DNA from: a bacterium
GTDB taxonomy: Bacteria; Krumholzibacteriota; Krumholzibacteriia; LZORAL124-64-63
Direction: 5' to 3'
NCBI GenBank assembly: GCA_014730255.1
Contig: WJIQ01000016.1
Location: forward strand, 1-54,707
DNA: 54,707 nt
Shown here one piece after another: positions 27,176 through 38,843 of this stretch (its first letter is position 1; every line of letters starts with the position of its first letter). Position numbers and translations under genes: made by a program. The notes under the pieces were generated by a model. It was not told the origin of the DNA, did no database searches, and saw nothing but the letters and a program-made list of their open reading frames with translations.

Positions 27176-27589
27176 ATGCCGACCGAGGGGATCCGCAGTT
27201 CGACGACCAGTCGCACACCGAGACCGAACTGCCAGCATCGCATCAAGGTCCAGGGACGGACCGTGCGGATCCACCTCGGAGGCGTTCTCGATCGCCCGGG
27301 CGCGACACGCCTGATCCGGTCGGTCAATCATCTGCTGATCGGCGGACGCTGCCTCGTGGTGCTCGACGCGACGGAGCTCGTGCACCTCGACTATCGCTGC
27401 GTGGGGATGCTCGTCCGCTGGCAGCGCGGGCTACGGTCGTTCGGCCACCGGCTGATCCTCGAGAACTGGAACGATTACCTGCGCACCATCCTGGCCATGG
27501 AGGACTGGGATGGTGAGCTCGAGAGGAGGACGCTCGGCCCCGAGCCCGCGGGGGCTCGTGTCCGGGCCATGCAAGTCCAGGCGCCATGA
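27176..27589 (+). CDS. STAS-domain-like protein (anti-sigma antagonist fold)
   Basis: VQGRTVRIHLGGVLDRPGATRLIRSVNHLLIGGRCLVVLDATELVHLDYRCVGMLVRWQRGLRSFGHRLILENWNDYLRTIL; ATG 27176 preceded by GGAG. Confidence 0.65.
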   Translation: MPTEGIRSSTTSRTPRPNCQHRIKVQGRTVRIHLGGVLDRPGATRLIRSVNHLLIGGRCLVVLDATELVHLDYRCVGMLVRWQRGLRSFGHRLILENWNDYLRTILAMEDWDGELERRTLGPEPAGARVRAMQVQAP

Positions 27590-28530
27590 TGAATCGCGCG
27601 CACGTCCCGGTCCTCAAGGACGAGATCCTCGGCTTGCTCGAGCCGGGGCCGGGCCGGCGATTCGTGGACGGCACGTTCGGGTTCGGGGGGCACAGCGAGG
27701 CCCTCCTGGACGCCGGCGCGGACGTCCTGGGATTGGACCTGGATACGGAGGCGGTCGCGGCCTGCAGAAGGATCTCGACCGACCGCCCCCGGCTGCATTG
27801 CCAGCAGTGCAGCTTCCGTGACCTCGTCGTGGCCGTCCGCCAGGAGGGCTGGGATGCGGTCGACGGCGTCCTGCTCGATCTGGGCGTCAGCTCCCGCCAG
27901 CTCGACGATCCGGACAAGGGCTTCAGCTACCGCGCCGACGGGCCGCTCGACCTGCGCTTCGACCAGGGCCGGGGAGAACCCGCGCACGTCCTGCTCGGCA
28001 CGGTCGACGAGGTCGAACTCGCGCGCATCCTCTTCGAGTACGGCGAGGAACGCGGTTCGCGCCGCCTGGCGCGCGCGATCAAGCTCGCCGATCAGGACGA
28101 GCCGGTGCGCACGACCACGCGCCTGGCCGACGTGGTCCGCGACACGTTGCCGGCCAGCGCACCGATCAACGCGATCCTCAGCCGGGTCTTCCAGGCCCTG
28201 CGCATCGCCGTCAACGACGAGTTACGGGCCCTGGAGGAGGCGCTGGCCGCGACCATCGCCGTCGTCCGTCCCGGCGGCCGCATCGCCGTGATCTCGTACC
28301 ACTCGCTCGAGGACCGGCGCGTCAAGCAGTGGCTGGCGCGCGAGCGCCGCGACTGCCTTTGCCCGCCGGAGGTGCCGGTGTGCCGGTGCGGCCACGCGGC
28401 GACCCTGCGACCGATCACCCGTCGCGCGGTCACGGCCGGCGACCAGGAGGTCGCTACCAACCCGCGCGCCCGCAGCGCGCGGCTGCGTGCGGCCGAGGTG
28501 CTTCCATCCGCCGCGAAGGAGCGATCATGA
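27586..28530 (+). CDS. rsmH: 16S rRNA (cytosine(1402)-N(4))-methyltransferase
   Basis: HVPVLKDEILGLLEPGPGRRFVDGTFGFGGHSEALLD...GVLLDLGVSSRQLDDPDKGFSYRADGPLDLRFD. Confidence 0.96.
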   Translation: MMNRAHVPVLKDEILGLLEPGPGRRFVDGTFGFGGHSEALLDAGADVLGLDLDTEAVAACRRISTDRPRLHCQQCSFRDLVVAVRQEGWDAVDGVLLDLGVSSRQLDDPDKGFSYRADGPLDLRFDQGRGEPAHVLLGTVDEVELARILFEYGEERGSRRLARAIKLADQDEPVRTTTRLADVVRDTLPASAPINAILSRVFQALRIAVNDELRALEEALAATIAVVRPGGRIAVISYHSLEDRRVKQWLARERRDCLCPPEVPVCRCGHAATLRPITRRAVTAGDQEVATNPRARSARLRAAEVLPSAAKERS

Positions 28531-28949
28531 CCGGAGTATCGACCATCCGTCGGGTCCCGACGTCCACCGTGATGGCGCGCCGGCGTGGCGCCGGTCGCGC
28601 CGCGCCCTGGAAGTTCGTGCTCGCGGGCCTCCTGGTGACCGCCGGGCTGGCGGCCTCCATCCAGGTGGCCGGCGAGGTCACCCAGCTGCGCAGCGAGATC
28701 CAGACCCTGCGGGCCGCATGCGACGAGATGGCGGCGCGGCAGGCGGTGCTCGCGGTGACCTGGAACACGGAGACCTCCCGGCAGCGCATCATGCGCCGTG
28801 CCGAGCGTGAGCTGGGGCTGGTCTGCCCCGAGGAGCCCGGCCCGATCCTGGTGGCTCGCATGGTGCGGCCGACGACCGGGAGCGAGGTCCTGGCGCGGGA
28901 CCGCACGGTCGCCGGCGTTCCGTCCGCCCTGGCGGGCGAGCGGCCGTGA
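28527..28949 (+). CDS. ftsL: FtsL-like small bitopic division protein
   Basis: Single TM (FVLAGLLVTAGLAASIQVA) followed by coiled-coil-like VTQLRSEIQTLRAACDEM; position between rsmH and ftsI. Confidence 0.65.
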   Translation: MTGVSTIRRVPTSTVMARRRGAGRAAPWKFVLAGLLVTAGLAASIQVAGEVTQLRSEIQTLRAACDEMAARQAVLAVTWNTETSRQRIMRRAERELGLVCPEEPGPILVARMVRPTTGSEVLARDRTVAGVPSALAGERP

Positions 28950-31051
28950 CCCCGGGGCGCTGGACACCGGACCGGCGCTTCGCCGCCGTGCGGTTCCTGG
29001 CCGTGGCCGTGGGGCTGGTGCTCGCCGCCCGCATGGTCCAGGTCCAGCTCGTCCAGCACGCCCAGTGGCGGGACGAGGCCCGGGGCCAGTGGCTCAAGAC
29101 CCGCGTCGTCCCGGCCCCCCGGGGCAGCATCCTCGATCGCGAGGGCCGCCCGCTGGCGCTGACGGTCAGTTCCTACCGGGTCGGCCTGTCCGGAACCCTG
29201 GTCGAGGACCGCGGCGCCCTCGCCGCGGCGCTGAGTGACGTCTTCGGCGGGGACCCGCGACACCACCAGCGGATGCTGGAGCGGCTGGGCGACCGGTATC
29301 GCGTGCTCTCGGCGCAGACCCACCTCGACCACGCGCGCCGGGAACGCCTGGCGAGGTTCCCCGAGGTCAACGTCCAGGAGCAGCTCGGCCGCGTCTACCC
29401 GCTCGACGGCGTCGGCGCGTCCCTGCTCGGGTTCTACCGGGTCGACCCCGACAGCACCCGGCATCTGACCGGCCTGGAGCTGGGACTCGACGACCTGCTG
29501 GCCGGCCAGCCAGGCCAGGCGCGCCGCGTCCAGTCGGCCCGGCGGGGCGAGGACCACGGCGAGGTGGTCGTCGAGCCGGCGCGCCACGGCCGGGACGTCA
29601 TCCTGACCCTGGACGCCGACCTGCAGGAGATCTGCGAGAGCCGCCTGGCCCCGGCGGTCCAGCGCACGGGGTCTGCATCCGGCAGCATCCTGGTGATCGC
29701 CCCGGACACCGGTGACATCCTCGCGGCCGCCAGCTGGCCCCTGGTCGCGACCAGGGAGCGCCCCGTGGCCGCGGCGGCGGCCTGGGTCAACCGCAACCTG
29801 ACCGTCCCGTACGAGCCGGGGTCGGTGTTCAAGATCTTCACCGCGGCGGCGCTGCTGCAGTGCGGCGCCGTCGACACGACCACCGTCTTCGACTGCCGCG
29901 ACGGGCGATTCGGCGGTTTCGAGATCGGGGAGGCCGCGGGCCACGAGTTCGGTCGCATCGGCTTCCATGCCGCCCTCGCGCTGTCGAGCAACCGCTGGTT
30001 CGCGCGGGCGGTCGCCAACATCTCGCCCCGGGAGCACTTCCGGACCCTCCTGGACCTCGGGTTCGGACGCGGCACCGGCGTGCCGTATCCCAACGAGCAG
30101 GACGGCACCCTCCAGGTGCCCGCGGGCTGGTCGGCCCGCTCGCAGGAGACGATCGCCATCGGCCAGGAGGTCGCGGTCACGCCGCTGCAGCTCGCCCTGG
30201 CGGTGGGCGCGGTGGCCAACGGTGGGACGCTGCTCGCCCCCCGCCTCGTCGATACGATCCGGGACGAGCGGGGCCGCGTGGTCGAGCGCCGGCCGGTGCG
30301 GCCGTTGCGACGCGTGCTCGAGCCGGACGTGGCCGCGATCCTGGGCGAGGCCATGGAGAACGTCGTGGAGTGGGGCACGGCCCGCGGCATCCGGCTGGAC
30401 GGCCTCGCCATGGCCGGCAAGACCGGGACGGCCCAGAAGGCCCGCCCGGGCGAGGGCTACGTGCCCGGCCTCTACATCGCGACCTTCGCGGGCTACCTGC
30501 CGGCCGACGATCCCCGGCTGGTCATCGTCACGGTCCTCGACGAGCCCGACTGGGAGCACCACTACGCCTCGACGAGCGCCGCGCCGCTGTTCGCGGCGAT
30601 CGTCGACGACATCCGCCGGACCACCGACTGGCTCAGCGACCGGCGCCGCGACCACATCACCGTCCCGGCCCCGGTGGGCGAGGACGGCGTGATCGTGCCG
30701 GACGTCCTGTACCTGGACGCCGCACGGGCAGCCCAGCGACTGCGCCTGGCGGGCCTGGAGGTCACGGGCGGGCTCGAGGGCGGGCCGGTGCTCGCCCAGG
30801 TCCCGGAGGCCGGTGGACGGGTCGCTCCCGGCACGCCGGTCACGCTGACGACCCGCCCTGCGCGCGCGACGGAACCATCCCATGCGCCGGACTTGATCGG
30901 GCTGAGCAACCGCCAGGTCCGTGCGATCGCGGCCAGCCTGGGCCTCGAGGTGATGCTCGAGGGAACCGGGTACGTGGAGCGTCAGGACCCGGCGCCCGGC
31001 ACCCCGCTATCGGGTGCGCCGATCACCGTCAGCCTGGAGGCGGCCTGGTGA
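28946..31051 (+). CDS. ftsI: Penicillin-binding protein / peptidoglycan transpeptidase FtsI with two C-terminal PASTA domains
   Basis: SVFK (SxxK), SSN (SxN), AGKTGTAQ (KTG) motifs; C-term PASTA-like repeats VPDVLYLDAARAAQRLRLAGLEV and APDLIGLSNRQVRAIAASLGLEV. Confidence 0.92.
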   Translation: MTPGRWTPDRRFAAVRFLAVAVGLVLAARMVQVQLVQHAQWRDEARGQWLKTRVVPAPRGSILDREGRPLALTVSSYRVGLSGTLVEDRGALAAALSDVFGGDPRHHQRMLERLGDRYRVLSAQTHLDHARRERLARFPEVNVQEQLGRVYPLDGVGASLLGFYRVDPDSTRHLTGLELGLDDLLAGQPGQARRVQSARRGEDHGEVVVEPARHGRDVILTLDADLQEICESRLAPAVQRTGSASGSILVIAPDTGDILAAASWPLVATRERPVAAAAAWVNRNLTVPYEPGSVFKIFTAAALLQCGAVDTTTVFDCRDGRFGGFEIGEAAGHEFGRIGFHAALALSSNRWFARAVANISPREHFRTLLDLGFGRGTGVPYPNEQDGTLQVPAGWSARSQETIAIGQEVAVTPLQLALAVGAVANGGTLLAPRLVDTIRDERGRVVERRPVRPLRRVLEPDVAAILGEAMENVVEWGTARGIRLDGLAMAGKTGTAQKARPGEGYVPGLYIATFAGYLPADDPRLVIVTVLDEPDWEHHYASTSAAPLFAAIVDDIRRTTDWLSDRRRDHITVPAPVGEDGVIVPDVLYLDAARAAQRLRLAGLEVTGGLEGGPVLAQVPEAGGRVAPGTPVTLTTRPARATEPSHAPDLIGLSNRQVRAIAASLGLEVMLEGTGYVERQDPAPGTPLSGAPITVSLEAAW

Positions 31052-32577
31052 CGGTCCTGGCCGAACTCCTGGCGCCCTGGCCCGAGCTGCGCATCCACGG
31101 CGATCCCGGCGTGGCCGTGGGCGCCGTGGTCGAGGACTCCCGACAGGTCGCACCGGGCGACCTCTTCGTGGCCGTCGCCGGTCATGGCGCCGACGGCCAC
31201 GCCTACGTCGCGCAGGCGGCCGCCGCCGGCGCGGCGGCGATCCTCATCGACGAGGCCCGATTCGACGAGCTCCGGGCCGCTCCTGGCACCGATTCTCCCG
31301 TGACCTGGGTCACGGCCTCCCGCACCCGGGGGCTGTCGGCCCGTCTGGCCCGGGAACGCGAGGGGCGGCCCGACGACCATCTCTGCGTCGCCGGCGTCAC
31401 CGGCACCAACGGCAAGACGACGACCGCCTTCCTGCTGCAGGCGGTGCTCGCCGCCCGCGGCGGTCCGTGCGGCCTTCTCGGCACCATCCGCTACGACGAT
31501 GGTCGCGAGCAGGTGACCGCACCGCTGACCACACCCGGCGGACCGGTGCTGTACCGCTGGCTCGCACGCATGCGCGCCGCGGGCTGCCGCAGCGTCGCCC
31601 TCGAGATCTCGTCGCACGCGCTGGACCAGGAGCGCACGGCCGACCTCGCCGTCGACGCGGCCCTGCTGACCAACCTGGGCCGCGACCATCTCGACTACCA
31701 CGGCACCATGGAGGCCTACCTGGCGGCCAAGCGACGGATCGTCGACCTGCTGGCCGGCGAGCGGCGACGGGCCGGTCCCGGCGTGCTCGTCGTCAACGAC
31801 GCCGACCCCGCGCTCGCACCGATCGGGAATCCGGCCGGGGAGCGCGTCGGCTTCAGCGTCGATCCCACGGTCACCGGTGCCGATCTGCGGCTGCGTTCGG
31901 CCGACCTCGCCCTGACGGGTAGCCGCCTGGAGCTCGACTGGCGGGGCGAGCGGCTGACCCTGGCCAGCGGGCTGGTCGGCCGTTTCAACGTGGAGAACCT
32001 GACCGCGGCGCTGGCGGTGGGCCTGGCCCTGGGCCTGGACGCCGCGACCTGCCTGGACGCCCTGGCGACGGTCGATCAGGTCCCCGGTCGCATGGAGCGA
32101 TTTCTGCTTCCCAGCGGGGCCCTCGCCGTGGTGGACTACGCCCACACGCACGATGCGCTGGCGGCGGTCCTGGAGACCGCGCGCGAGCTGGTCGAGGGGG
32201 AGCTGTCGGTCGTCTTCGGGTGCGGGGGCGACCGCGATCGGGGCAAGCGTCCACTGATGGCGCGCGTCGTCGCCGAACTCGCGGACACGGCCTGGATCAC
32301 CTCGGACAACCCTCGCAGCGAGGACCCGCAGGCGATCTGCGATGACGTCGTGACGGGGTTCGACGCCGTCGAGGATCCGCGCGCGGGGCGGCGAGAGGTC
32401 GTGGTCGACCGGACGAGGGCCATCGAGGCCGCACTCGCGGACGCCGGCGCGGGCGACGTCGTGGTCATCGCGGGCAAGGGGCACGAGGACTACCAGCTCG
32501 TCGGCGACCGCGTCCTGCATCTGGACGACCGGGAGATCGTGCGTCACTGGATCGCGAGGAGGAGCGATGGTCGCTGA
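31048..32577 (+). CDS. murE: UDP-N-acetylmuramoyl-tripeptide synthetase MurE
   Basis: DSRQVAPGDLFVAVAGHGADGHAYV...GVTGTNGKTTTAFLLQ...TNLGRDHLDYHGTMEAY...PGRMERF...DYAHTHDAL. Confidence 0.95.
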   Translation: MTVLAELLAPWPELRIHGDPGVAVGAVVEDSRQVAPGDLFVAVAGHGADGHAYVAQAAAAGAAAILIDEARFDELRAAPGTDSPVTWVTASRTRGLSARLAREREGRPDDHLCVAGVTGTNGKTTTAFLLQAVLAARGGPCGLLGTIRYDDGREQVTAPLTTPGGPVLYRWLARMRAAGCRSVALEISSHALDQERTADLAVDAALLTNLGRDHLDYHGTMEAYLAAKRRIVDLLAGERRRAGPGVLVVNDADPALAPIGNPAGERVGFSVDPTVTGADLRLRSADLALTGSRLELDWRGERLTLASGLVGRFNVENLTAALAVGLALGLDAATCLDALATVDQVPGRMERFLLPSGALAVVDYAHTHDALAAVLETARELVEGELSVVFGCGGDRDRGKRPLMARVVAELADTAWITSDNPRSEDPQAICDDVVTGFDAVEDPRAGRREVVVDRTRAIEAALADAGAGDVVVIAGKGHEDYQLVGDRVLHLDDREIVRHWIARRSDGR

Positions 32578-33997
32578 GGGATATGCGCTGGCCGATGCCG
32601 TGGCCGATCTGGCCGCCGCCGGGATCGGCGTCTCCACGGCCGTCGCCACGGCCGCCGGCTGGCAGCCGGTCGATCCGACGGGACTGGACCGGACCATCAA
32701 CGGTGCGCGGCTCGATTCGCGCCGCATCGGCCGGGACGAGCTGTTCGTCGCGCTGCCGGGCCCGCGCGCACATGGACGCGAGTTCACGGGGGACGCGCTG
32801 GCGGCCGGCGCCGTGGCGCTGACCGATCGCCTGCCGTACGCGGCCGCCCCGGAAGGGAGCGTCGTCCTGACGGTGGACGATCCGCTGGGCGCGCTGGCGA
32901 CCCTGGCCGGCAGCTGGCGGGCGCGGCTGCCGGTCCGCGTGATCGGCATCACCGGCAGCAACGGCAAGACCACGACCAAGGACCTGCTCCGGGCCGCCCT
33001 CGCGTCGTCGGGGCCGATCCACGCGACCTCGGGCAACCTCAACAGCGAGCAGGGCGTTCCCCTGACCCTGCTCGGCCTGCGGCCCGAGCACCGGCTGGCG
33101 GTGATCGAGATGGGCGCGTCGGCGGTCGGACACATCGCCGGCCGCGCGGCCCTCGCGCGCCCCGAGGTCGGCGTGATCACCAACGCGGCGGCCGCGCACC
33201 TGGCCGAGTTCGGCGACCTCGAGCGCATCATCGAGGGCAAGGGCGAGCTCGTGGCCGTGCTGCCGGAGAACGGGGTCGCGGTGCTGAACGCCGACAGCCC
33301 GGGCTACGCCGACTGGCGACGACGGATCCGTTGCCGGCTGGTGTCCTGGGGCCGGCAGGCCGGCGATCACCGCTGGGCGTGGAAGCCCGGCGACCGGACC
33401 GCGGCAGGTTGGCTGGAGCTCGATGGGGAGCGCTGGCCCGTGCCCCTGCCCGGGCGCCACAACGCGGCCAACCTCGTGGCCGCGATCCTGGCCGCCCGCG
33501 CCGTGGGGACGGCCGACGACGATATCCGCGCGGGGCTGGACGGGTTCGTGCCGTCGCCCCATCGCGCTCACCTGCGGCGTCTGGCCGGACGCCTGCTCCT
33601 GGACGACGCGTACAACGCCAACCCGACCAGCGTGGTCGCCGCCGCCCGCATGCTGGCCGACCTCCGGGGCGGCCGGGCGTACGCGGTCCTCGGACACATG
33701 GCCGAGCTGGGTCCGGACAGCGACCGCCTCCATCGCGAGTGCGGCGCGTCGCTGGCCGCCCTCGACCTCGCTGCCCTCGTGACCGTCGGCGACGAGGCCG
33801 GTCCCCTGGCCGAGGGCCACGAGGCCAGCGGTGGGGCCACCGTGCGCTGCGACGACCCGGCGGCGGCGGCGGCGTGGCTCGACGCGCACACCGGCGAGGA
33901 CGATCGGATCCTCCTGAAGGGATCACGGTCGGCCGCGATGGAGCGGGTCCTCGACGTGCTTCAGGAGGCCCACGGCTGGACGGAGGACGCTCCATGA
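32567..33997 (+). CDS. murF: UDP-N-acetylmuramoyl-tripeptide--D-alanyl-D-alanine ligase MurF
   Basis: DSRRIGRDELFVALPG..AHGREF...IGITGSNGKTTTKDLLRAAL...LNSEQGVPLTLL...LLDDAYNANPTSV. Confidence 0.95.
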   Translation: MVAEGYALADAVADLAAAGIGVSTAVATAAGWQPVDPTGLDRTINGARLDSRRIGRDELFVALPGPRAHGREFTGDALAAGAVALTDRLPYAAAPEGSVVLTVDDPLGALATLAGSWRARLPVRVIGITGSNGKTTTKDLLRAALASSGPIHATSGNLNSEQGVPLTLLGLRPEHRLAVIEMGASAVGHIAGRAALARPEVGVITNAAAAHLAEFGDLERIIEGKGELVAVLPENGVAVLNADSPGYADWRRRIRCRLVSWGRQAGDHRWAWKPGDRTAAGWLELDGERWPVPLPGRHNAANLVAAILAARAVGTADDDIRAGLDGFVPSPHRAHLRRLAGRLLLDDAYNANPTSVVAAARMLADLRGGRAYAVLGHMAELGPDSDRLHRECGASLAALDLAALVTVGDEAGPLAEGHEASGGATVRCDDPAAAAAWLDAHTGEDDRILLKGSRSAAMERVLDVLQEAHGWTEDAP

Positions 33998-35373
33998 CGC
34001 GGCCCGAGATCGCGGGGCGAGCCCTGCTCGTGCTCGGCCTCGGGCGGAGCGGCTGCGCGGCCGGCGCCCTCCTGCGCCGCCACGGCGCGCGCGTGATCGG
34101 GGTCGACGATGCCGAGGGCGAGACGGTGGCCCGGCGCTGGCAGGCCGACGCGCTCGTCGCCCTGGCCGACCGGGCCTTCGACGAGGTGATCGCCGGACGG
34201 GACTGGCCGCTGAGGCTCGCGACCGAGCCGGACGCGGTCGTGCTCAGCCCCGGCGTGCCGCCGGATCATCCGGCGCTCGCGCGCTGGCGGGTGGCCGACG
34301 TCCCGATCCACGGCGAGCTGGAGTGGGCGACGCGGTATCTGCCCGGCCGTTCGATCGGCATCACCGGCACCAACGGCAAGTCTACGACCACCGCCTGGCT
34401 GGCGCACGTGCTGCGGGCCGGCGGGCTGGACAGCGCCGCGGTCGGCAACCTGGGCACGCCCCTCGCGGCGGTCGTGGACGAGCTCGACCCGTCGGCCGTG
34501 CCGGTCGTCGAGTGCAGCAGCTTCCAGCTCGAGACCATCGACACCTGGCGGCCCGACGTCGGCGTGGTCCTCAACCTGGCGCCGGATCACCTGGACCGTT
34601 ACCCGGACCTCGCGGCCTACCATGCCGCGAAGGCGCGACTGGCCGCGCACGTGGCCGAGGACGGCCACTACGTCACCTGGACCGGATGCCCGGAGGCGCG
34701 CCGCTGGCGCCACGGCGGACGGCTCGCGCTGTTCGGCGACGAGGATCCCGGGTCCGTCGCCTGGATCGCCGGCGATCGGCTGCGCGTGCGCCGCGGCGGC
34801 GAGAGCGTCGACCTCGTGGACCTGGCCGACCTCGCCCTCGATTCGCCGCCGAACCTGCTCAACGCCGCCGCCGTCGCCGCGGCCGCGCTGCCCCTGGTCA
34901 AGGACCTGGAGGCCATCGCGGCCGGCCTGCAGACGTTCCACGGTCTGCCGCATCGCCACCAGCTGGTCGGCCGGCTGGGCGGCGTCCGCTTCGTCAACGA
35001 CACCAAGGCGACCAACGTGCACGCGGTCGAGGTCGGGCTGGCCGGTTATCCGCGGCCGGTGGTGCTCATCGCCGGCGGCCGCGGCAAGGGCGAGGACTAC
35101 ACGCCGCTGCGCCAGGTCATGTCCTCGGTCCGTCACGTGGTCACCATCGGCGAGGAGGGGCCGGCCATCGCCGCGGCGCTCGCCGGCGTGGTGCCGACCT
35201 CGGCGGCCGACGACCTCGCGACGGCCGTGGCCGAGGCAGCGGCGCTCGCCAGGCCCGACGCCACGGTCCTGCTCTCGCCCGCCTGTGCGAGCTTCGACAT
35301 GTACGCGAACTACCGCGAACGCGGCGAGGCCTTCGTCGCGGCCGTCCGGGCGCTGGGCGCCGGGGAGGAGTGA
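33994..35373 (+). CDS. murD: UDP-N-acetylmuramoylalanine--D-glutamate ligase MurD
   Basis: LVLGLGRSGCAAGALLRRHGA...SPGVPPDHP...GITGTNGKSTTTAWLAHVL...VNDTKATNVHAVEVGL. Confidence 0.95.
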   Translation: MTRPEIAGRALLVLGLGRSGCAAGALLRRHGARVIGVDDAEGETVARRWQADALVALADRAFDEVIAGRDWPLRLATEPDAVVLSPGVPPDHPALARWRVADVPIHGELEWATRYLPGRSIGITGTNGKSTTTAWLAHVLRAGGLDSAAVGNLGTPLAAVVDELDPSAVPVVECSSFQLETIDTWRPDVGVVLNLAPDHLDRYPDLAAYHAAKARLAAHVAEDGHYVTWTGCPEARRWRHGGRLALFGDEDPGSVAWIAGDRLRVRRGGESVDLVDLADLALDSPPNLLNAAAVAAAALPLVKDLEAIAAGLQTFHGLPHRHQLVGRLGGVRFVNDTKATNVHAVEVGLAGYPRPVVLIAGGRGKGEDYTPLRQVMSSVRHVVTIGEEGPAIAAALAGVVPTSAADDLATAVAEAAALARPDATVLLSPACASFDMYANYRERGEAFVAAVRALGAGEE

Positions 35374-35374
35374 G

Positions 35375-36523
35375 ATGCGCTGGCCGCGATCCTGGTCCGC
35401 CCTGCGCGGCGACGACGTCGACATGGTCTTCCTGGGCGCCGTGCTGGCCCTGGTCCTGCTCGGCACCATCGCGGTGTTCGGCGCCGGGAGCTTCCAGCCG
35501 GGCGTCGGCACGATGCACTACTACCTGCTGCGCCATCTGCAGCGCCTCGCGCTGGGCATCGTGCTCGCGGTCGCCCTGGCCATGATCGACCACGTCCGCC
35601 TGCGGCGCGCCTGGCTGGTCTACACCGCGCTCGCCGGCAGCCTCGTGCTGATGGCCCTGCCGGTGGTCATGCGCGGCGTGGGCATCGACCGCTGGATCGA
35701 GATCCCCGGGCTCGGCCAGTTCCAGCCCATCGAGATCGCCAAGCTCGCCCTCGTGCTGCTGCTGGCCTACCGGCTGTCCGCCTCGCACTTCGACCGGCCG
35801 CTGGCCGCCCGGAACCTCCTGGTCACCCTGGCCATCGGGCCCCTCGCCCTCGTCGTCCTGCTGGTCCTGCAGCCCAACTTCGGCAACGTGGTGGTCATGG
35901 CGCTGGTGACCCTGCTGATGCTCTTCCTCGCCGGTCTGGACGGACGATGGGTGCTGGCGACGGTCCCGGCCGCCGCGGCGGCCCTCGCCGCCGGCTTCCA
36001 CGTGGTGAGCAAGCTGAACTTCCGCATCAGCCAGTGGTGGGCGGGCTGGCAGGGGATCGGTCCGGACGGCGAGCCTCCCTTCGGCTACCAGGTGCACCAG
36101 TCCCTGCTGGGCATGGGGGCGGGCGGCTGGCGCGGGCTCGGACCCGGCAACAGCCACAACAAGTTCGCCTTCCTGCCCGAGAACCACACCGACTTCGCGT
36201 TCTCTTTCATCGGCGAGGAGCTGGGCCTGGTGGGCACCCTGATCGTGGTGGCCGCGCTGGTGACCGTGCTCTGGCGCGCGATGGTGATCGCCCGCCGGGC
36301 GACCACGCTGTTCGGCCGGCTGCTCGCCGCCGGTCTCGGCGGCATGCTCTTCATCTACGGCGCGGCGAACGTCGCCATGGTCTCGGCCGTGATCCCGGTG
36401 ATGGGCGTGCCGCTGCCCTTCGTCAGCTACGGCGGATCGGCGCTCGTGACCAACCTCGCCGCCGTGGGGCTGATCATCAACGTCGACCGCCAGAGCCGTG
36501 GACGCCGCCGCCGGGGCGGCTGA
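35375..36523 (+). CDS. ftsW: Lipid II glycosyltransferase/SEDS protein FtsW
   Basis: SEDS motifs: GVGIDRWIEIPGLGQFQPIEIAKLALVLLLAY, LPENHTDFAFSFIGEELGLVG, GVPLPFVSYGGSALVTNLAAVGL. Confidence 0.95.
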   Translation: MRWPRSWSALRGDDVDMVFLGAVLALVLLGTIAVFGAGSFQPGVGTMHYYLLRHLQRLALGIVLAVALAMIDHVRLRRAWLVYTALAGSLVLMALPVVMRGVGIDRWIEIPGLGQFQPIEIAKLALVLLLAYRLSASHFDRPLAARNLLVTLAIGPLALVVLLVLQPNFGNVVVMALVTLLMLFLAGLDGRWVLATVPAAAAALAAGFHVVSKLNFRISQWWAGWQGIGPDGEPPFGYQVHQSLLGMGAGGWRGLGPGNSHNKFAFLPENHTDFAFSFIGEELGLVGTLIVVAALVTVLWRAMVIARRATTLFGRLLAAGLGGMLFIYGAANVAMVSAVIPVMGVPLPFVSYGGSALVTNLAAVGLIINVDRQSRGRRRRGG

Positions 36524-36536
36524 TCGCAGCGCGCGT

Positions 36537-36565
36537 TTGACCGGCGCCGGCCGGCGCGCTACTCT
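36537..36565 (+). promoter_or_regulatory. Putative internal promoter upstream of murC
   Basis: TTGACC - 17 nt - TACTCT. Confidence 0.55.
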
Positions 36566-36617
36566 CGCGTCGGACTCTCCGCCAGGATCCCCGGACGGCG
36601 AGGCGCAGGGAGGCGCG

Positions 36618-37999
<1,382 letters not shown>

Positions 38000-38003
<4 letters not shown>

Positions 38004-38824
38004 GCGGCGATCGCGTGGCCATCGGCAGTCTCCGCGGCGACCGCGTCCGCACGCTCGCGCGATGGCGCACGCCGCGACGGTCGCGCCGCCAGACGGCCGC
38101 CCGGGCTGCCGTGGTGACGGTCACGGTCGCCATGCTCGTCGCCGGCGCTTGGTGGATGCTCACCACGCCCACCTTCGCCGTCGCGCGGGTCGAGTCCGGT
38201 CCGTACCGGTTCAGCACGAGGGCCGAGGTCGACCGCGCGCTCCGCGACGTGCTCGGGCGCAACATCTGGCGGCTATCCTCCGGCGAGATCGCCGCGGCCT
38301 TCACCGGACTGCCCTGGGTCCGCGAAGTCCACGCGCGGCGGCGCGTCCCGGACACCGTCGTGGTCGAGCTGGTCGAATGGCGGCCGCTGCTGGTCGTCGC
38401 GCCGCGCGATGCCGACCCGGTGCGCGACCTCGTGCTCGTCGGCGACGGCCGGGTGCTGCCGATGCCGGACCACCTGGACCCGCCGGCCTTGCCGGTGCTG
38501 GTGGGGGCGAGCCTGACCGAGGATGGACCGGACGCGTGGCGGATCGACCCGGTGCGGGCCGGTCAGGTCGCGAGGCTGCTCGACGCGCTCGCCGCGACCG
38601 GTTTCGAGGTGGCCTGCCCCGTCGATTTCGTGCGCCTGACCGCGACGGGGATCTGCCTCGAGCTCGCCGATCGCGCGGGCACCGTGCACCTCGGTCGCGA
38701 GGCGTTCGACGAGCGTCTGGGCCGCTACCTGCTCGCCCGCGACCGGATCCCGCGCGGAGCGGCCGTGGACCTGCGCTTCGCCGATCGCATCACCATCGCA
38801 TCGCCGGCGGCGGACCAGAGCTGA
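38000..38824 (+). CDS. ftsQ: Division protein FtsQ (POTRA domain)
   Basis: One TM then POTRA/FtsQ-like FAVARVESGPYRFSTRAEVDRALRDVLGRNIWRLSSGEIAAAFTGLPWVREVHARRRVPDTVVVELVEWRPLL; between murC and ftsA. Confidence 0.85.
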
Positions 38825-38843
38825 CCGCCGCCCGGGGGAACCG

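Noticed and set aside
30982-33240. 752-aa minus-strand ORF opposite murE/murF
   Set aside because: Fully antisense to two unambiguous mur genes; Arg/Ala/Ser-rich shadow.
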